DNA of 64,000 bases from Sordariomycetes sp. S80-01Y (taxonomy: Eukaryota; Ascomycota; Sordariomycetes). The translations under genes were made by a program, and so were the position numbers. Under the pieces are notes generated by a model. The model worked only from the letters and a program-made list of their open reading frames with translations, was not told the origin of the DNA and did no database searches. Shown piece after piece: positions 22,731-33,892 of this stretch. The DNA lies in NCBI GenBank assembly GCA_037042185.1, contig JAXQJY010000026.1:620001-684000 (forward strand), given 5' to 3'. Within the stretch, counting starts at the first letter, position 1. Each line of letters starts with the position of its first letter.

Positions 22731-24147
22731 ATGTCCATGACCCAAGCAGCTGCGCAGGTGGAGAAGGCATTAGGCCACAGCGGCGACCCAGTTACCCAGC
22801 AGGATGTTAGTAACTACTCGCAGACAGGCGATGGTGCCGAATCGATGAAGGCTCTCGTCTGGCAAGGCGTCAACAAGGTCGAAGTCGGTCAGTCGCCCTC
22901 TCCCTCAACTATCTTGAGCTTGTAGCTAACGAGGAACAGTGGATGTCCCCAAGCCGAAAATCATCGAAGACCGAGACGTCATCCTCAAAGTGACGGGCAG
23001 CACAGTCTGTGGATCCGACTTGCATCTCCTTAACGGCACCATCATCGAACTCAGCAAGGGCGATATCCTGGGTCACGAGTTCTGCGGCATCGTTGAGCAA
23101 GTCGGCCCCGGCGTCAACAAGGACAAGATCCACGTGGGTAAACGCTACGTCGCCTCTTTCCAGATTGCTTGCGGCGATTGCTTCTTCTGCAAGCAGAAGC
23201 TGAGCAGCCAGTGCGAGAAGACAAATGCGAACACCGCGGCGAAGGCCATGTACGGTGGCCGTACCGCAGGCATCTTTGGATACTCGCACTTCACGGGTGG
23301 ATTTGCCGGCGGCCAGGCCGAGTACGTTAGGGTGCCGCTCGGTGATGTGAATTTGTTGGAGATCCCGGAGAAGGTACCTGACGAGAAGGCGCTGTACCTG
23401 TCCGATGTGTTGGCCACATCGTACAACTGCGTCAAGGACACGCCCGTCTACCCGAACGACGAAGTTGCCATCTTCGGTGCTGGACCCATCGGTCAGATGT
23501 GCGGTATCTTTGCCCTCGGCGAGAAGGCCAGCAAAGTCATCTTTGTCGACACCGAGCCCCGCTTGACTTACATCAAAGAGCACTGGCCTGTAGCACACCT
23601 CGACAAGCTTCAACTCGTGGACTTCAAGAAGCTCTCCTTCGGCGTCACAAACAAGGAGACCGTCGTCAGCAGACTCAAGGAGCTTTGCGGTGGTCGTGGC
23701 CCCGACTGCGCCCTGGAGTGCGCCGCAGGCGAGTATGCCAAGGGCTGGACGCACTGGCTGGAGATGATGGTAGGCGCCGAGACCGACACTAGCGAAATCC
23801 TCAATGAAATGATCGAGGGTGTACGGAACTACGGCCGTTGCGGAGTCACCGGTATCTACGTCGGCTACACAAACCACTTCAATGTTGGCTCGCTCATGGA
23901 GCGCGGTATCAGGCTTGTGGGCAATGGACAGGCACCAGTGCACAAATACTGGGAGGACTTGCTGAAGCAAATCGAGACGGGCGATTTAGACCCGTTGCAG
24001 ATGGTGAGCCATCGGGTGCACATGGAGGATTTGGACAAGGTGTATTACAAGTTCAAGGCAAGGGAGGACGGCATGCAGAAGGTTTTCGTCGAGACAAAAT
24101 TCTCGCTGCCGAGGTGTGAGGGCAGCCCTGAGTTGACGAGATACTAA
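22731..24147 (+). CDS. Zinc-dependent alcohol dehydrogenase, glutathione-independent formaldehyde dehydrogenase-like
   Basis: Exons 22731..22887 and 22940..24147 (52-base intron) give 454 residues. It is a medium-chain dehydrogenase: catalytic zinc site with C76-G-S-D and GHE at 97-99; structural zinc site C130-x2-C133-x2-C136-x7-C144; Rossmann motif AIFGAGPIGQM near residue 235. A 38-residue N-terminal extension precedes the first conserved strand (MKALVWQGVNKVEV). The long insertion between the structural zinc and the coenzyme fold (GYSHFTGGFAGGQAEYVRVP) and the late LVGNGQAPVHKYWEDLL segment fit the group related to bacterial glutathione-independent formaldehyde dehydrogenase. Substrate assignment is family-level only. 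No targeting signal is obvious, so it is probably cytosolic. Confidence 0.9.
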
Positions 24148-24499
24148 ATTGCACGAATGTGTGCCGTATTGTGGATTGGAAGTTGGGCATTGAGCATGGT
24201 GTCGGCTATTATGGGTTGGGCGCTTTACGAAAATGATACATGAAGGGAAGAACTATTTTAGGTTTGAAAATATATCTATGAGAATTCGAGCCAATTGAAA
24301 CAAAGCCATTGGCAGACCATGTGCAGCATATAGACGTACCTTTCTCACCTCTCTAGCTTTAATATACACGCGGAGCCCCTGAGGGTGCCGGGTAGGCAAA
24401 TGCCCCACCCGGATGTCGACTCGAACAGCTGTCAGCAAAGCTCACCCACACATATCACTTGCACCCACGACACTTCACTCAACACCCAAGCGCAGCAGC
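24148..24499. other. Short intergenic region before RFT1
   Basis: About 350 bases. The frame upstream of the RFT1 start remains open to an ATG at 24413, so a 29-residue N-terminal extension of RFT1 is possible. Nothing else was seen. Confidence 0.4.
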
Positions 24500-26232
24500 A
24501 TGTCGTCGCCAGTTCGCAAACGAAAGGATGTCAGCCAGATCCAGGACGACGGCAGCGAAGCAAAAGCAACGCCCAGCATTGATCCGTCGCCTGTCAAAAA
24601 AGATGGCCCCTCTATGCTGCACGGCGCCTCACTGCTCATCAGCCTCCAACTGACCTCCCGCCTTCTGACCTTCATCGCGAACCAAGCTTTGCTACGGCTT
24701 CTCACGGCCGCCCACCTGGGACTCAGCGCGCAACTCGAAGTCTACTACCTCTCCATTCTGTTCTTTGCTCGGGAGAGTCTGCGCGTCGCGATCCAACGCC
24801 AGGCCCCGTCCTCGGCAGCGGATCAGAAGGGTGAGAAGGTCGGCCAGGGGAAAGAAGCCCAAGCAGTGGTCAACTTGGGGTATTTGGCCGTGATACTGGG
24901 TGGCTTCGTGAGCACGGGTCTGGGATGGATGTACCTCGGCTGGGCATCGTCAGGAGACAAGTTTCTGCGCGAAGCTGTCTGGATATATGGAGTGGCCGCC
25001 ATGTTGGAGCTGCTTTCCGAGCCGTGCTTTGTTCTCATGCAAACACGGTTGCAGTTCGGGACGAGGGCTGTTGCAGAGTCCTCCGCTACTTTTCTACGCT
25101 GCGCCGTCGTCTTTGGGTCTGCGCTGTATGCTTCGCGGACGGGGACTGACCTCGGTGTCCTGCCGTTCGCATTGGGGCAAATTACCTATGGCACTGTATT
25201 GCTGATGGTATATTGTGTCGCTGGGGGCAAGCTCGCGGCAAGCCTCAACTTCTCCCTCCTCCCTAGGTCAATTGGCAGGGGAGAGGAGTTTGTGGTTGGG
25301 TATTTCTACAAGCCCACAATCTCCATCGCGGGAAGCATGATGGCCCAGTCTTTTGTTAAACACATCCTTACCCAGGGCGACACCCTCCTTATATCTGCGC
25401 TCTCCGACATCACCGTTCAGGGGAGCTACGCTGTGGCGAACAACTATGGCGGCTTAATTGCGAGACTGCTTTTTCAGCCTATTGAGGAGAGCAGTCGGAG
25501 CTACTTCTCGAGGCTGCTGGCAGCGCCGGAGAAGCAGTCTGTCGGAGCGGCTAGGTCCAGCCTACACACGTTGCTGAGATTCTACATCCTGCTTTCACTC
25601 CTAGTCCTCACCTTGGGACCATTCGCTGTCTATCCCCTCTTGAGGATCTTGCTTGGGGACAGGTGGGCAGCGACAGGTACCGCCGATGTCATGGCAGCCT
25701 ACTGCCTCTTCATTCCCTTCCTCGCCCTCAACGGCATCCTGGAAGCATTCGTCGCGAGCGTCGCTTCAGAGGGCGATGTGCATCGGCAGAGCGGCTGGAT
25801 GTTCGTCTTTTCGCTCATCTTCGGCGGTTCAGCTTGGCTGTTCATGAGCGCGCTGCACCTAGGGGGCGTGGGTCTCGTGTTGGCCAACTCGGTCAACATG
25901 GCGTGCCGCATCGTCTGGTGCTGCGCCTTCATCTCGAGCTTCTTCACAAAACACGGCAGTGAGCTGGGGCTGGCGAGCTTGATACCGAATGGCGCCGTGT
26001 TCCTGGCGGCTGCCACTTCAGGCGCCATGTACATGGCCAACCCGATCGAGGACGCCGAGGTAGAGCCAATTATGGCTTTGGTGAGAGTAGCAGGCTTTGC
26101 GATTCCGCTGATCTTGTCATTGTAAGTCTGTCTTGATCTAACGAGATATATGCTAACAAAAGCAGTGCTTTTACCGAACGAGAGTTTTTACTAGGCGTCT
26201 ACTCCTCTCTTCGTCAACCAAAAGCCAAATGA
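24500..26232 (+). CDS. RFT1: RFT1 family ER glycolipid protein (Man5GlcNAc2-PP-dolichol translocation)
   Basis: Exons 24500..26121 and 26166..26232 (44-base intron) give 562 residues. The intron sits a few codons before the end, and the join restores the conserved tail LSFAFTEREFLLGVYSSLR. A polar N-terminal stretch (MSSPVRKRK...) precedes a dozen or so hydrophobic segments. Family-typical blocks are GASLLISLQLTSRLLTFIANQALLR, HLGLSAQLEVYYLSILFFARESLR-type sequence, SFVKHILTQGDTLLI and GSYAVANNYGGLIARLLFQPIEESSR. Rft1 is essential for N-glycosylation in yeast; whether it is itself the flippase is debated. Length fits (yeast 574). The start at 24500 is chosen because it begins the charged leader; 24413 is in frame. 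It runs tail to tail with DBP3, stop codons 81 bases apart. Confidence 0.95.
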
Positions 26233-26313
26233 CGGACCGTGACGCCAGACGCACACCTCCCAAAAACACATATACTCTGAGGCATGCCATGAGGCCTACA
26301 GCTAGTAGCCACT

Positions 26314-28165
26314 TCAATCCGAATCATCAAAAGTAACCTTGGTAGCCTTCTGCGTCATGTCCACATCCTTGAAGAAAGCCCCATACATTCCGTGCTCCTT
26401 CTTCTTCACGGTGGTGCCGAACTTGAGCAGATCCTCCGGAACGGGCTGGTTCGCGCCTCGGAGGATGTTGACGAGGGCGCCGGAGTGGGACTTGTCTTGC
26501 ACCGTGAAGAGGGTGATGGCCTCGCCGGTCTTGCCAGCGCGACCGGTGCGGCCGATACGGTGGACGTAGTCTTCGATTGTGAGGGGGAACTGAGAAATGT
26601 GAGCTAGGTGAGACCATAAGAGGGAGAGGAGATCTTACAGTGCAGTTGATGACAAGCTTGACTTCTGGAATGTCGAGACCGCGCGCTGCGACATCGGTGG
26701 CGACGAGGACGGGCGTGTGGCCTTGCTTGAAGGCCTCCAGGCTCCTCGTACGCTGCTCTTGTCGCAAGTCACCGTGGATGCCACCAACGTTGATGCCCTT
26801 GCGTTGCAAGAACTGCTCTATGCGAGTAGCTTCCTTCTTGTAGAGACAGAAGACCAGGATGCGGTCATTCTTCCCGTTGCCCTGCTGGTACTTCTTCAGA
26901 ATGTTCAGGAGCTTGAACTCCTTGTCCCTAGGTTCGACGACCTCGACAGTTTGCGAGATTCTGGAGTTGGCTTGTAGCTCAACACTTCCGTCTGCGCTCT
27001 CCTTTCCTTGGTTTCCGATGGTGATCTTGATAGGCGAGATCATGAACGTGCTGGCGATCGCCTGAACGCTCTGCGGCCACGTAGCAGTGAACATCAACGT
27101 TTGCCTCTGCTCCCTCGGCGGGCACGCACCGAGAATCAGCTTGATATCCTCCTCAAAACCCTTGTCCAACATCCTGTCTGCCTCATCAAGGACGACGAAC
27201 TTGCTGCCGCTGAGATCGACCGTGTCGTCAGACATGAAGTCCTTGAGACGGCCGGGCGTGGCGACGATGATGTCCGCACCGCGGTTGAGTAGGGATCGCT
27301 GCTCGTCCTTTGAGGCACCACCGTAGATGCACACGCTTTTCAGGCCGACAAGGGAGGCGAGGGAAGCCAGCTGGACGTGCGTCTGCATGGCGAGTTCACG
27401 CGTGGGACTGACAATGACGGCTTTGATACCCTTCTTGCCGATCTTGCTGACGAACTCAACACATGGTAGAGCGAACGCCATGGTTTTACCAGATCCGGTC
27501 TCCGCAACACCTACAGCATCCCGGCCGGAGAGAGTGAAGGGCCACGAAGCCGCTTGAATGGGAGTAGGAGCCTTGAACCCAGCGAAGGGGGAGGGTTTCT
27601 TCTCAAGAAGGTTCGTAGTGGGGAGGTGGTGGAAGTCGAGGATGGGCCGGAGGGTAACGTCCGACGTTGTTGGGTCGGTGATGGTGATATTTTGTGCGGT
27701 GAGAAAAGCATCGATGTCGGCTTGGGGGACGTCGGTAAGGGTCATGGTCTGGACGTATTCGCTGGCAATTCTTCCGTTGGGCACAGCTCCCGCGACGCCA
27801 TTTTTCTTGCCCTTCTTGTCCTTCTTGTTCTTCTTCTCCTCAACGGCCGGCGCGTCAGGAATCTCGATATCCTCGGCGGGCTGTGCCTCCTTCGCCTTCT
27901 TCTCCTTCTTCGCAGCTTTCTTGGCCTTTTTCTCCGCCTTGCGCTTCGCCTCGGCGTCCTCTTCGGCGGCAGGTGAGGCGTCAGCGGAGGCTTCCCCGGC
28001 CCTGCGCTTCTTGTCCTTCTTCTTCTCCTTCTTTTCGCGCTTCAGACGAGCCTTCTCTGACTCGTCTGCGTCGGCGGCCTGGACTTTGGTTTTCTTGCTG
28101 GGGCGCGCGGCGTCGTCGTTGACGGGGGCTTCGCTCTCAGGGAGCTTGTGTTTTGTGGCGGCCAT
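26314..28165 (-). CDS. DBP3: DEAD-box ATP-dependent RNA helicase DBP3
   Basis: Exons 26639..28165 and 26590-bounded 26314..26589 (49-base intron 26590..26638) give 600 residues. The first 125 residues are a Lys/Glu-rich nucleolar-type tail with KKEKKAK-like blocks, characteristic of Dbp3. The helicase core has all motifs: Q (PTPIQAASW), I (AETGSGKT, Lys 227), Ia (PTRELA), Ib (TPGR), II (DEAD at 327-330), III as TAT rather than the usual SAT, V ([13 protein letters not shown]) and, after the intron, VI ([10 protein letters not shown]). Yeast Dbp3 acts in the nucleolus in pre-rRNA processing at site A3 and 60S assembly. The unspliced frame loses motif VI, so the intron is required. The start is the first ATG before the basic tail. 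Confidence 0.95.
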
Positions 28166-29116
28166 TGTCGCGAAATGCTTTACTCACGAATGGGTGCAAC
28201 AGTTGGATTGAAACGGTTTGATGGGAAATTCGACGAAAGGTGGGATGGCGGGCGGCGGGTGAATGGGCAGAAGAAAATATGGATGCATGGAAAATTATCT
28301 TATCGATAAGGACCCTGCAAACCTGCGCTTACCCCAATTCGGCTCACATGCGTCTCTTACTTCCTCACTCGATTAACTCACTCCTCACTAACCTTTTCTA
28401 CGTCATGTCGATTCGAGCCAACGGGTGGACAAAGACGCTGCAATGGAAACGATGAAAATATTTTGTTTCTCCGGCTGCCTGATGAGACTTGACAAAATAT
28501 TTGCAGAGTCTTTACTCGCAATGTGTCTTGGTGTCACTGTGGCTGTTTGATCATGTGGCGACAACTTGACCGCTGTCCTGTTCAAGATCGAGCATACGCA
28601 TGTCAACTTTGCTTGCTTGACAGTGACTTATGTTGGTATTGCAACTTTGTCGCGCCGGTATAATCTTTCCATGATACAGAACGGGTAGGCCGGAGGAAAA
28701 GGGAGTTAGGGATTTCGCTGGCTTTAGAATCCACGCCAAGCATTGGCGGTCTTGGATGTTGGCACGGTCACTTTCACCAGACGTATTGTGAAGATGCTTG
28801 TATTCATGATATCGTTATTGTGTGCCCCACACATCAAAAGATAAAACGCCCGTTCGGTCTTGTCCGAAATGAATGATGAGTGTCAAGACCAGAGACATGA
28901 GAAACCCTAAGAAAAAGGCCATTGCGCAACGCTGCAAAGGACGGTCCGAAGCGATGGCTTTCAGAATAAAACCAGAAGAAAAGAGTCCAACTGCCCCTAT
29001 GTGTCAATACCCGAAGCCCATTTTGGTGCCTAGCGCGTCAGCCAGCTGGCATCTTTGATTTGCTTAGCGTAGTTTAGGTCTAAGACCCTTCATTTTGTGC
29101 CAAAGATCAGAGGCGC
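28166..29116. other. Intergenic region between DBP3 promoter and terpene synthase 3' end
   Basis: About 950 bases. The side next to DBP3 should be its promoter and contains a palindromic GATA element (28299..28310). AT content is higher than in the genes. No gene was recognised. Confidence 0.45.
28299..28310. promoter_or_regulatory. Palindromic double GATA site
   Basis: CTTATCGATAAG is a perfect 12-base palindrome made of two head-to-head GATAAG sites, and another TTATCT lies immediately to its left. Fungal GATA factors (AreA, SreA and light regulators) bind such words. It lies 134 bases upstream of the DBP3 start. Function is unproven. Confidence 0.3.
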
Positions 29117-30342
29117 TCAAGCGTTCACAAAACGATCGAAGAACTCGCCGATCTTGTGCTCAAATGGCTGGAGAGGATGGACCTCGCCTAGGCCAAGATC
29201 CTTCAACTTGTAGCGCGGGTTGGTGGTGTGCATGCTCATGTAGCCGCGGACGCTCTCGTTCCACGACTGCTCGTAAACGCCGCGTCCCTTGAGAATGGCA
29301 CTGACACGATGAGCGCACTCCATGGCTTCGTCGCAGGTATCCTGGAGCGTTGCGGCAAGGGACCTGCCAGTAACGTTGGCCTGGTTGTGGATGAAGTTGC
29401 GGTCGTCGCCACCGAGCTCCTCCTTGTAAAAGCTGAACAAGGTTAGATACTGCGCTATAGGAGTTGAAGATAATTACTTACGACAGAACGTCATTGGAAA
29501 TGTCGATGAAGCGCGCCATGTCTGGCATGGCCTCGAGGTAGGCACCAGCGTCGGGATATTGCTCCTTGGGATAGCAGAAGACTGCGTAGGCAATGTTCAT
29601 GCCGGACATATCCCTGTAGAAGTTGGGGAACTTTGTGCCAGCGCGAGTGACACGCATGTTCTGGAAACCCTCGTGACGCTCCAACAAGTTGCTCGTTAGG
29701 AACTTGAGGACGGAGATCTGTAGTTGGTTGGACATGACGGGGTCGAAGTGCTCGGGGGACTCGCGAAGTAACTCGGCAATACCTTCGAGAAGGTTGTTGG
29801 GCTGCCTCTCGCCGTTAAAGAGACGCTCGTGGAATTTCAGGGCGTCCTCGACCATCTCGTCGTTCTGGCCGACGATGTCATCGTACTGCACGACAAGCCA
29901 GGTGAACAGGCCGACGAACCCCTGGACAGCCACCGGGTGGTTGGGGTGTGCAAGCTGTGGCGAGTCAGTCTCCTTTCTTTCTGTGCGGGGTTGAGAGTAG
30001 AAAACTTACAAGACCCTCCGCGTATCCCAAGCGAAAGCCCTTAGCCGATATCGGTGTGTTGAGAGGAACACCCATCTCTACAGCACGCCTGTGCATGTAC
30101 TCTAGCAAAGCCTCGACGGATTCACCCTTCAGCTGTGGCGCGCCAGGGTATTGCAGCTGCCGCAGCATGTCTGCGCAAATAGGACGGCATATTTGTGCTA
30201 GCCTCTTGGGGTCCTTGGAGAGGTCTGTGTCGTACGTGATGGTGTTCATTGGTCGTGTAAGCATCAGCTTCAGCGAGCTGAAGAGCCTGACCAGCAAACG
30301 GTTCCATGGCGAAGACGCCGTGTGAAGTCCTTTGGCGTGCAT
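29117..30342 (-). CDS. Trichodiene synthase-family (TRI5-like) sesquiterpene cyclase
   Basis: Exons 30010..30342, 29482..29954 and 29117..29432 (introns 55 and 49 bases) give 373 residues, matching the usual ~375-385 of the TRI5 family. The magnesium-binding NSE triad is N265-D-V-L-S269-F-Y-K-E273, closely like trichodiene synthase, and the second join restores its serine. A conserved R342-Y343 pair (NPRYKL) corresponds to the Arg-Tyr pair of trichodiene synthase. The first acidic motif is D136-D137-I-V-G, so the usual acidic residue at position +4 is Gly. Spacing between acidic motif and NSE (129 residues) is near that of TRI5 (125). It should cyclise farnesyl diphosphate in the cytosol; the product is unknown, and longiborneol- or koraiol-type cyclases are other members. 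An upstream in-frame ATG (30426) would add 28 residues. A HET-domain gene is divergent from it. Confidence 0.88.
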
Positions 30343-32148
30343 TTTGATGTCTGGGGTCAGAAGCAGGTATAACCTTATTACTGAGGGAGGAGGCGAGACT
30401 GGGGCAAGGACAGCTGGAGCGTACACTTGGGCTTTGGAAGGGTAGATCAGTCTCTTTTGGAGGTATTGATGGGCGCTAAGAACTCCTTTGAAACGGACTA
30501 GACGGGGGAGACCTTGGACTTTATCTGTAGCGCCCGCGTCCCTCTCCGGACAGTTCGGGTCTCTGGGGCGGTGCGGGAAGACTAGGTAAGATCAAGGCCA
30601 GACATTCAAAGTGGACCAAGCTTGGGACACATGCTTCCCATTACAGGCAGAATCTCCTTATCCCTCGGAAACTCGGTCGTATTGCCACCTTCATGAGCTT
30701 TCTTATGCTGTTGGCTGCAGTGTTCAAGCTGGATAGTGGACTCCCCCCGTACCCTTGGCTGTAGTCACTGACTGGCCTTGCAAGGGTGGCCAACCGTAAA
30801 TAGTGCATTCTACGGGATGAACGCGTCAAGGATAAGGCATGTCGGATGTACATGGGAAGAGCCGCGCTTTCCTGCAGCCTGCGATGCGAGGACGTTCAAG
30901 GGCCTTTGGCTACGCAATATGCTCGTGCTGGTCAGCATAGCGAAGCTCGAGACGAGAGCTGTGGATCATGGCTGACGCGTGGGAGAAAGCACATGGTTAA
31001 TGGAACCTCGGCCACGCTAATTGCGGTTTAAATTTGACATCGTGAGGGTCCATAAGCTGAGACAACACGTGTGTAAGCATACTCGATGTAGTCTGTAGTG
31101 TCCATTGGCGAACAGACACTACTCACAGATATAACAGAGGAATTGCCGATATACGTCGGCGCATCCACAAGGTGGGGGCCAAACGAGACTCGGGGAACGG
31201 GTGGTCAGTGATGATCTCTTTTCCTCCGGCAGCTCCTCTTGTCTCATCTGCCAGAAAGGTATTAGGCCAAATTCGAAAAGACGAGCCAAGAACCCGCTCT
31301 GCCCGCTCCGCGAGCGAGTCCGCCCTTGTCAGGAGGTGCCGGGGCGGTGGAACTGTCAAGAAAGAAGTGGACCAATGCCGTTAAAACCGTTACACTATGC
31401 ATGTCAAGCCCAGGGGTCCCCTGGATAGCTTGCCGTCATGTGGACTTGGAACTTTCCATTTGGCCAGACACTCGCTGGTAGACTGCCAGGTCGAGGGGTT
31501 TTCGCACGAGATAAGACTAGAAAAGACGCTTGAAAGGCCCAACCCGTTCGAGAATTCCGTCCCAGTTTCCCCAGTGGCTCCTGTGATGCTCTGATCGCAT
31601 TAGGCCATCTCCTCGAGGCTCCATAGCAGCCCACAAGGTTGCAAGATTGGGCAATCCCCTCTTATTACCGAAACTTCTCACGCCCCCCTCCAATTGACGT
31701 ATGGTACGTAGTCCTGGGGAGGCTCTCATCTTCTGGCCCCCAGCGAGGGGCCCCTTGGTGTCGGAGGAATGCCCAAGCAGGAGCCGTGCCAGGTAGTGAA
31801 GGATTCGCCTTATTGCCCTTTTTCCCTCTGCCAGAATTTCTGCCCCATGCATGCCCCTCTGATATAAACGGTGGCGCGTTCCCGCCACTCTGGTTCACAA
31901 TCTCCTGTTTGCATGAATGCTACACCAAGCCACCGCACGTCAGGCCGGGAGAACATGCAGCATCTGGCAGTTTTCTGTTAGCCCCTCCACCCCTTTCACC
32001 GCCGACTAGCCAGCGCAGCACTGCAGAGGATCCCACCTTGCCCGCTGCCTCGGACCCTCTGACCGCGAGCTGAGGAGCAGGAAACTTGGCCCGACGGTCA
32101 ACTGCCTGTTTTGCCTGCACGCAACGTCGTTAACCGAAAGCCGCTACG
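30343..32148. other. Divergent intergenic region
   Basis: About 1.8 kb between the terpene cyclase and the HET-domain gene. No supported gene. A TATAAA lies at 31863..31868, 280 bases before the HET-gene ATG. Small frames are unrecognisable. Confidence 0.45.
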
Positions 32149-33230
32149 ATGAGCATTGCCTACAGACGCCTCGATCCTTCAAAGCGGGAGATCCGCCTGC
32201 TGGAGATACAGTCAGCAAGAAACATCAGCGATCCCATCGAATGCCGTCTCGTCACCGTAAGTCTCAACGACAACATCGACTTTATCGCCTTGTCCTCGAG
32301 ACTAGGGGACGCCACTGACCTCGACAAACTCTGGGTCAGCGGTCGACCCGTAAACATCACAACACACCTCTCTTCCGCATTGAAACACATTCGAGCCGTC
32401 TTCTACCCGACGATATCGAAGCGATTTCAACGAACCCCGGCACGAAAACCGCATGGCGCCCCACGATGGCTGAGACAACTATTCGGGGGATCTAGCTCCA
32501 AGAACCAGAACGACGACGGCACAAAGACCCTAAGAGTATGGTTTGACTTGGTATGCGTCAACCAGCGTGATGAATTCGAAAAGTCCAAACAGGTGGTCAC
32601 CAGGAGAAATGTGCACAGAGCTGCCGAGCTAGTCGTCGGGTGGTTGGGCGAAAAGTCCGAGCACACAGATGTAGCGATGCGGACGCTTGGCGACATAGAG
32701 GATGCCATGCCGCCGGCTTGGGGGGATCCAGGCGACAAGGAAAAGCATCCAGAAGACTACTCGCCGACACATCAATGGGCTGCGCGAGGCATCACACACA
32801 TCTGGAGCGCCCCCGAAGGCGTCATCCCCTTCACGCTCCCGCACTGGCTTGGCTGCAATGACTTCATGGAGCGGCAATACTTCAAAAGTTGCTGGCTGCT
32901 AGAAGAAGTAGCCATGGCTCGGTATCCAACGTTCATGATTGGTGACATCATTGTGCCATGGAAGCAAGTCCTTCGTCTGAATCGACTGATGGAGGAGTTC
33001 AAGTACCAGCCTTCGGTGGTCTTCCCAAAGGTATGCATGCCCGACACCTCTTGATGATATTTCGAGACTGACGTGCACAGAATTTGAGCGCCATGATTGC
33101 CGACCTGCCTCTGGAAACCGCACACAGACTGCTCGACGAGTTTGCAAAACGCGAAGCTATGGAGGAAGCCAAAATCTTGCAAGAAACAGGACAGACCAGC
33201 CGAGCCACATCCTCGACGAGGTCATCATGA
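32149..33230 (+). CDS. Heterokaryon-incompatibility (HET) domain protein, short form
   Basis: Exons 32149..33030 and 33081..33230 (50-base intron) give 343 residues. The HET domain is seen from IECRLVTVSLND near residue 30 through the block LRVWFDLVCVNQRDEFEKSKQV and RRNVHRAAELVVGWLGE. These correspond to the family's W-[ILV]-D-x-[LV]-C-I-N-Q and [VI]-x-x-WLG motifs; here the usual Ile before Asn is Val. After it come SCWLLEEVAMAR and a short, Ser/Thr-rich end. HET proteins act in non-self recognition and cell death after hyphal fusion, or are orphan relatives in large polymorphic families. At 343 residues, without repeats or a NACHT domain, it is among the short ones. Its partner is unknown. 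Placement beside a terpene cyclase is typical of accessory regions and need not mean a shared function. Confidence 0.85.
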
Positions 33231-33892
33231 GACACATGAGGCGCCTTACGAATTCTTATTACATAGTCTTTACATAGTCATTGGCGGTTCATCTTTCACG
33301 TATCAGGGTCAGCAAAAAGGTTTATGGTAGGTTTGGAGGAGATACCCGAAGAAATTCCAACATCAAAAACCACATCATGCATCATCAGAGCCTCGATGGC
33401 GGAAAGCTGCCGCACGTCAGACGTCGCATCCAATCTCCCCTCCGCTGGGCTGTTCCCAGACGATCCGGCAGTCCTTCGGGGGCCAAAAACGCCCAGGCCA
33501 CGTCCTAATGTTCTCTCGCGTGCACAACCCCTCTGGTGGTCCGGAAGCTGGCTCGTGCCGCGTTGGTGCCCGTCTGGCAGCGACCCTCTTTTTCAACGCT
33601 CGACCCCTGGTCCCAGTCTTGGCGGTTTGTTGCGTCCGCGAGCCGGGGCCCTGGTCCGTGGGACAGGGGAGGGGGGCCCCAGAAGTGACTGCGGGTTTCG
33701 GTGATAAAGAACGTGGCCTACGAAGGAACGACAGGTATAAACAGGATGAGTTGAAGGAAAATACCTTGTAAAGGGCTCAGATGCGAGATTGGCGTTTGAG
33801 GTTTACTGGGAGCCGTTGTGGTTTGAGCGGTGCGGCCTCTTCGAAATCACGACATGGTCCGAGTACGCAGGCAGACATGAGCGCGAAATGGC

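Noticed and set aside
22909-23970. 353-codon antisense frame over the zinc dehydrogenase
   Set aside because: Shadow of the GC-rich third codon positions; no domain.
19585-24147. P450 plus zinc dehydrogenase as a two-gene catabolic operon-like unit
   Set aside because: They share a strand but are 1.5 kb apart with separate promoters and no further pathway gene; adjacency alone is weak.
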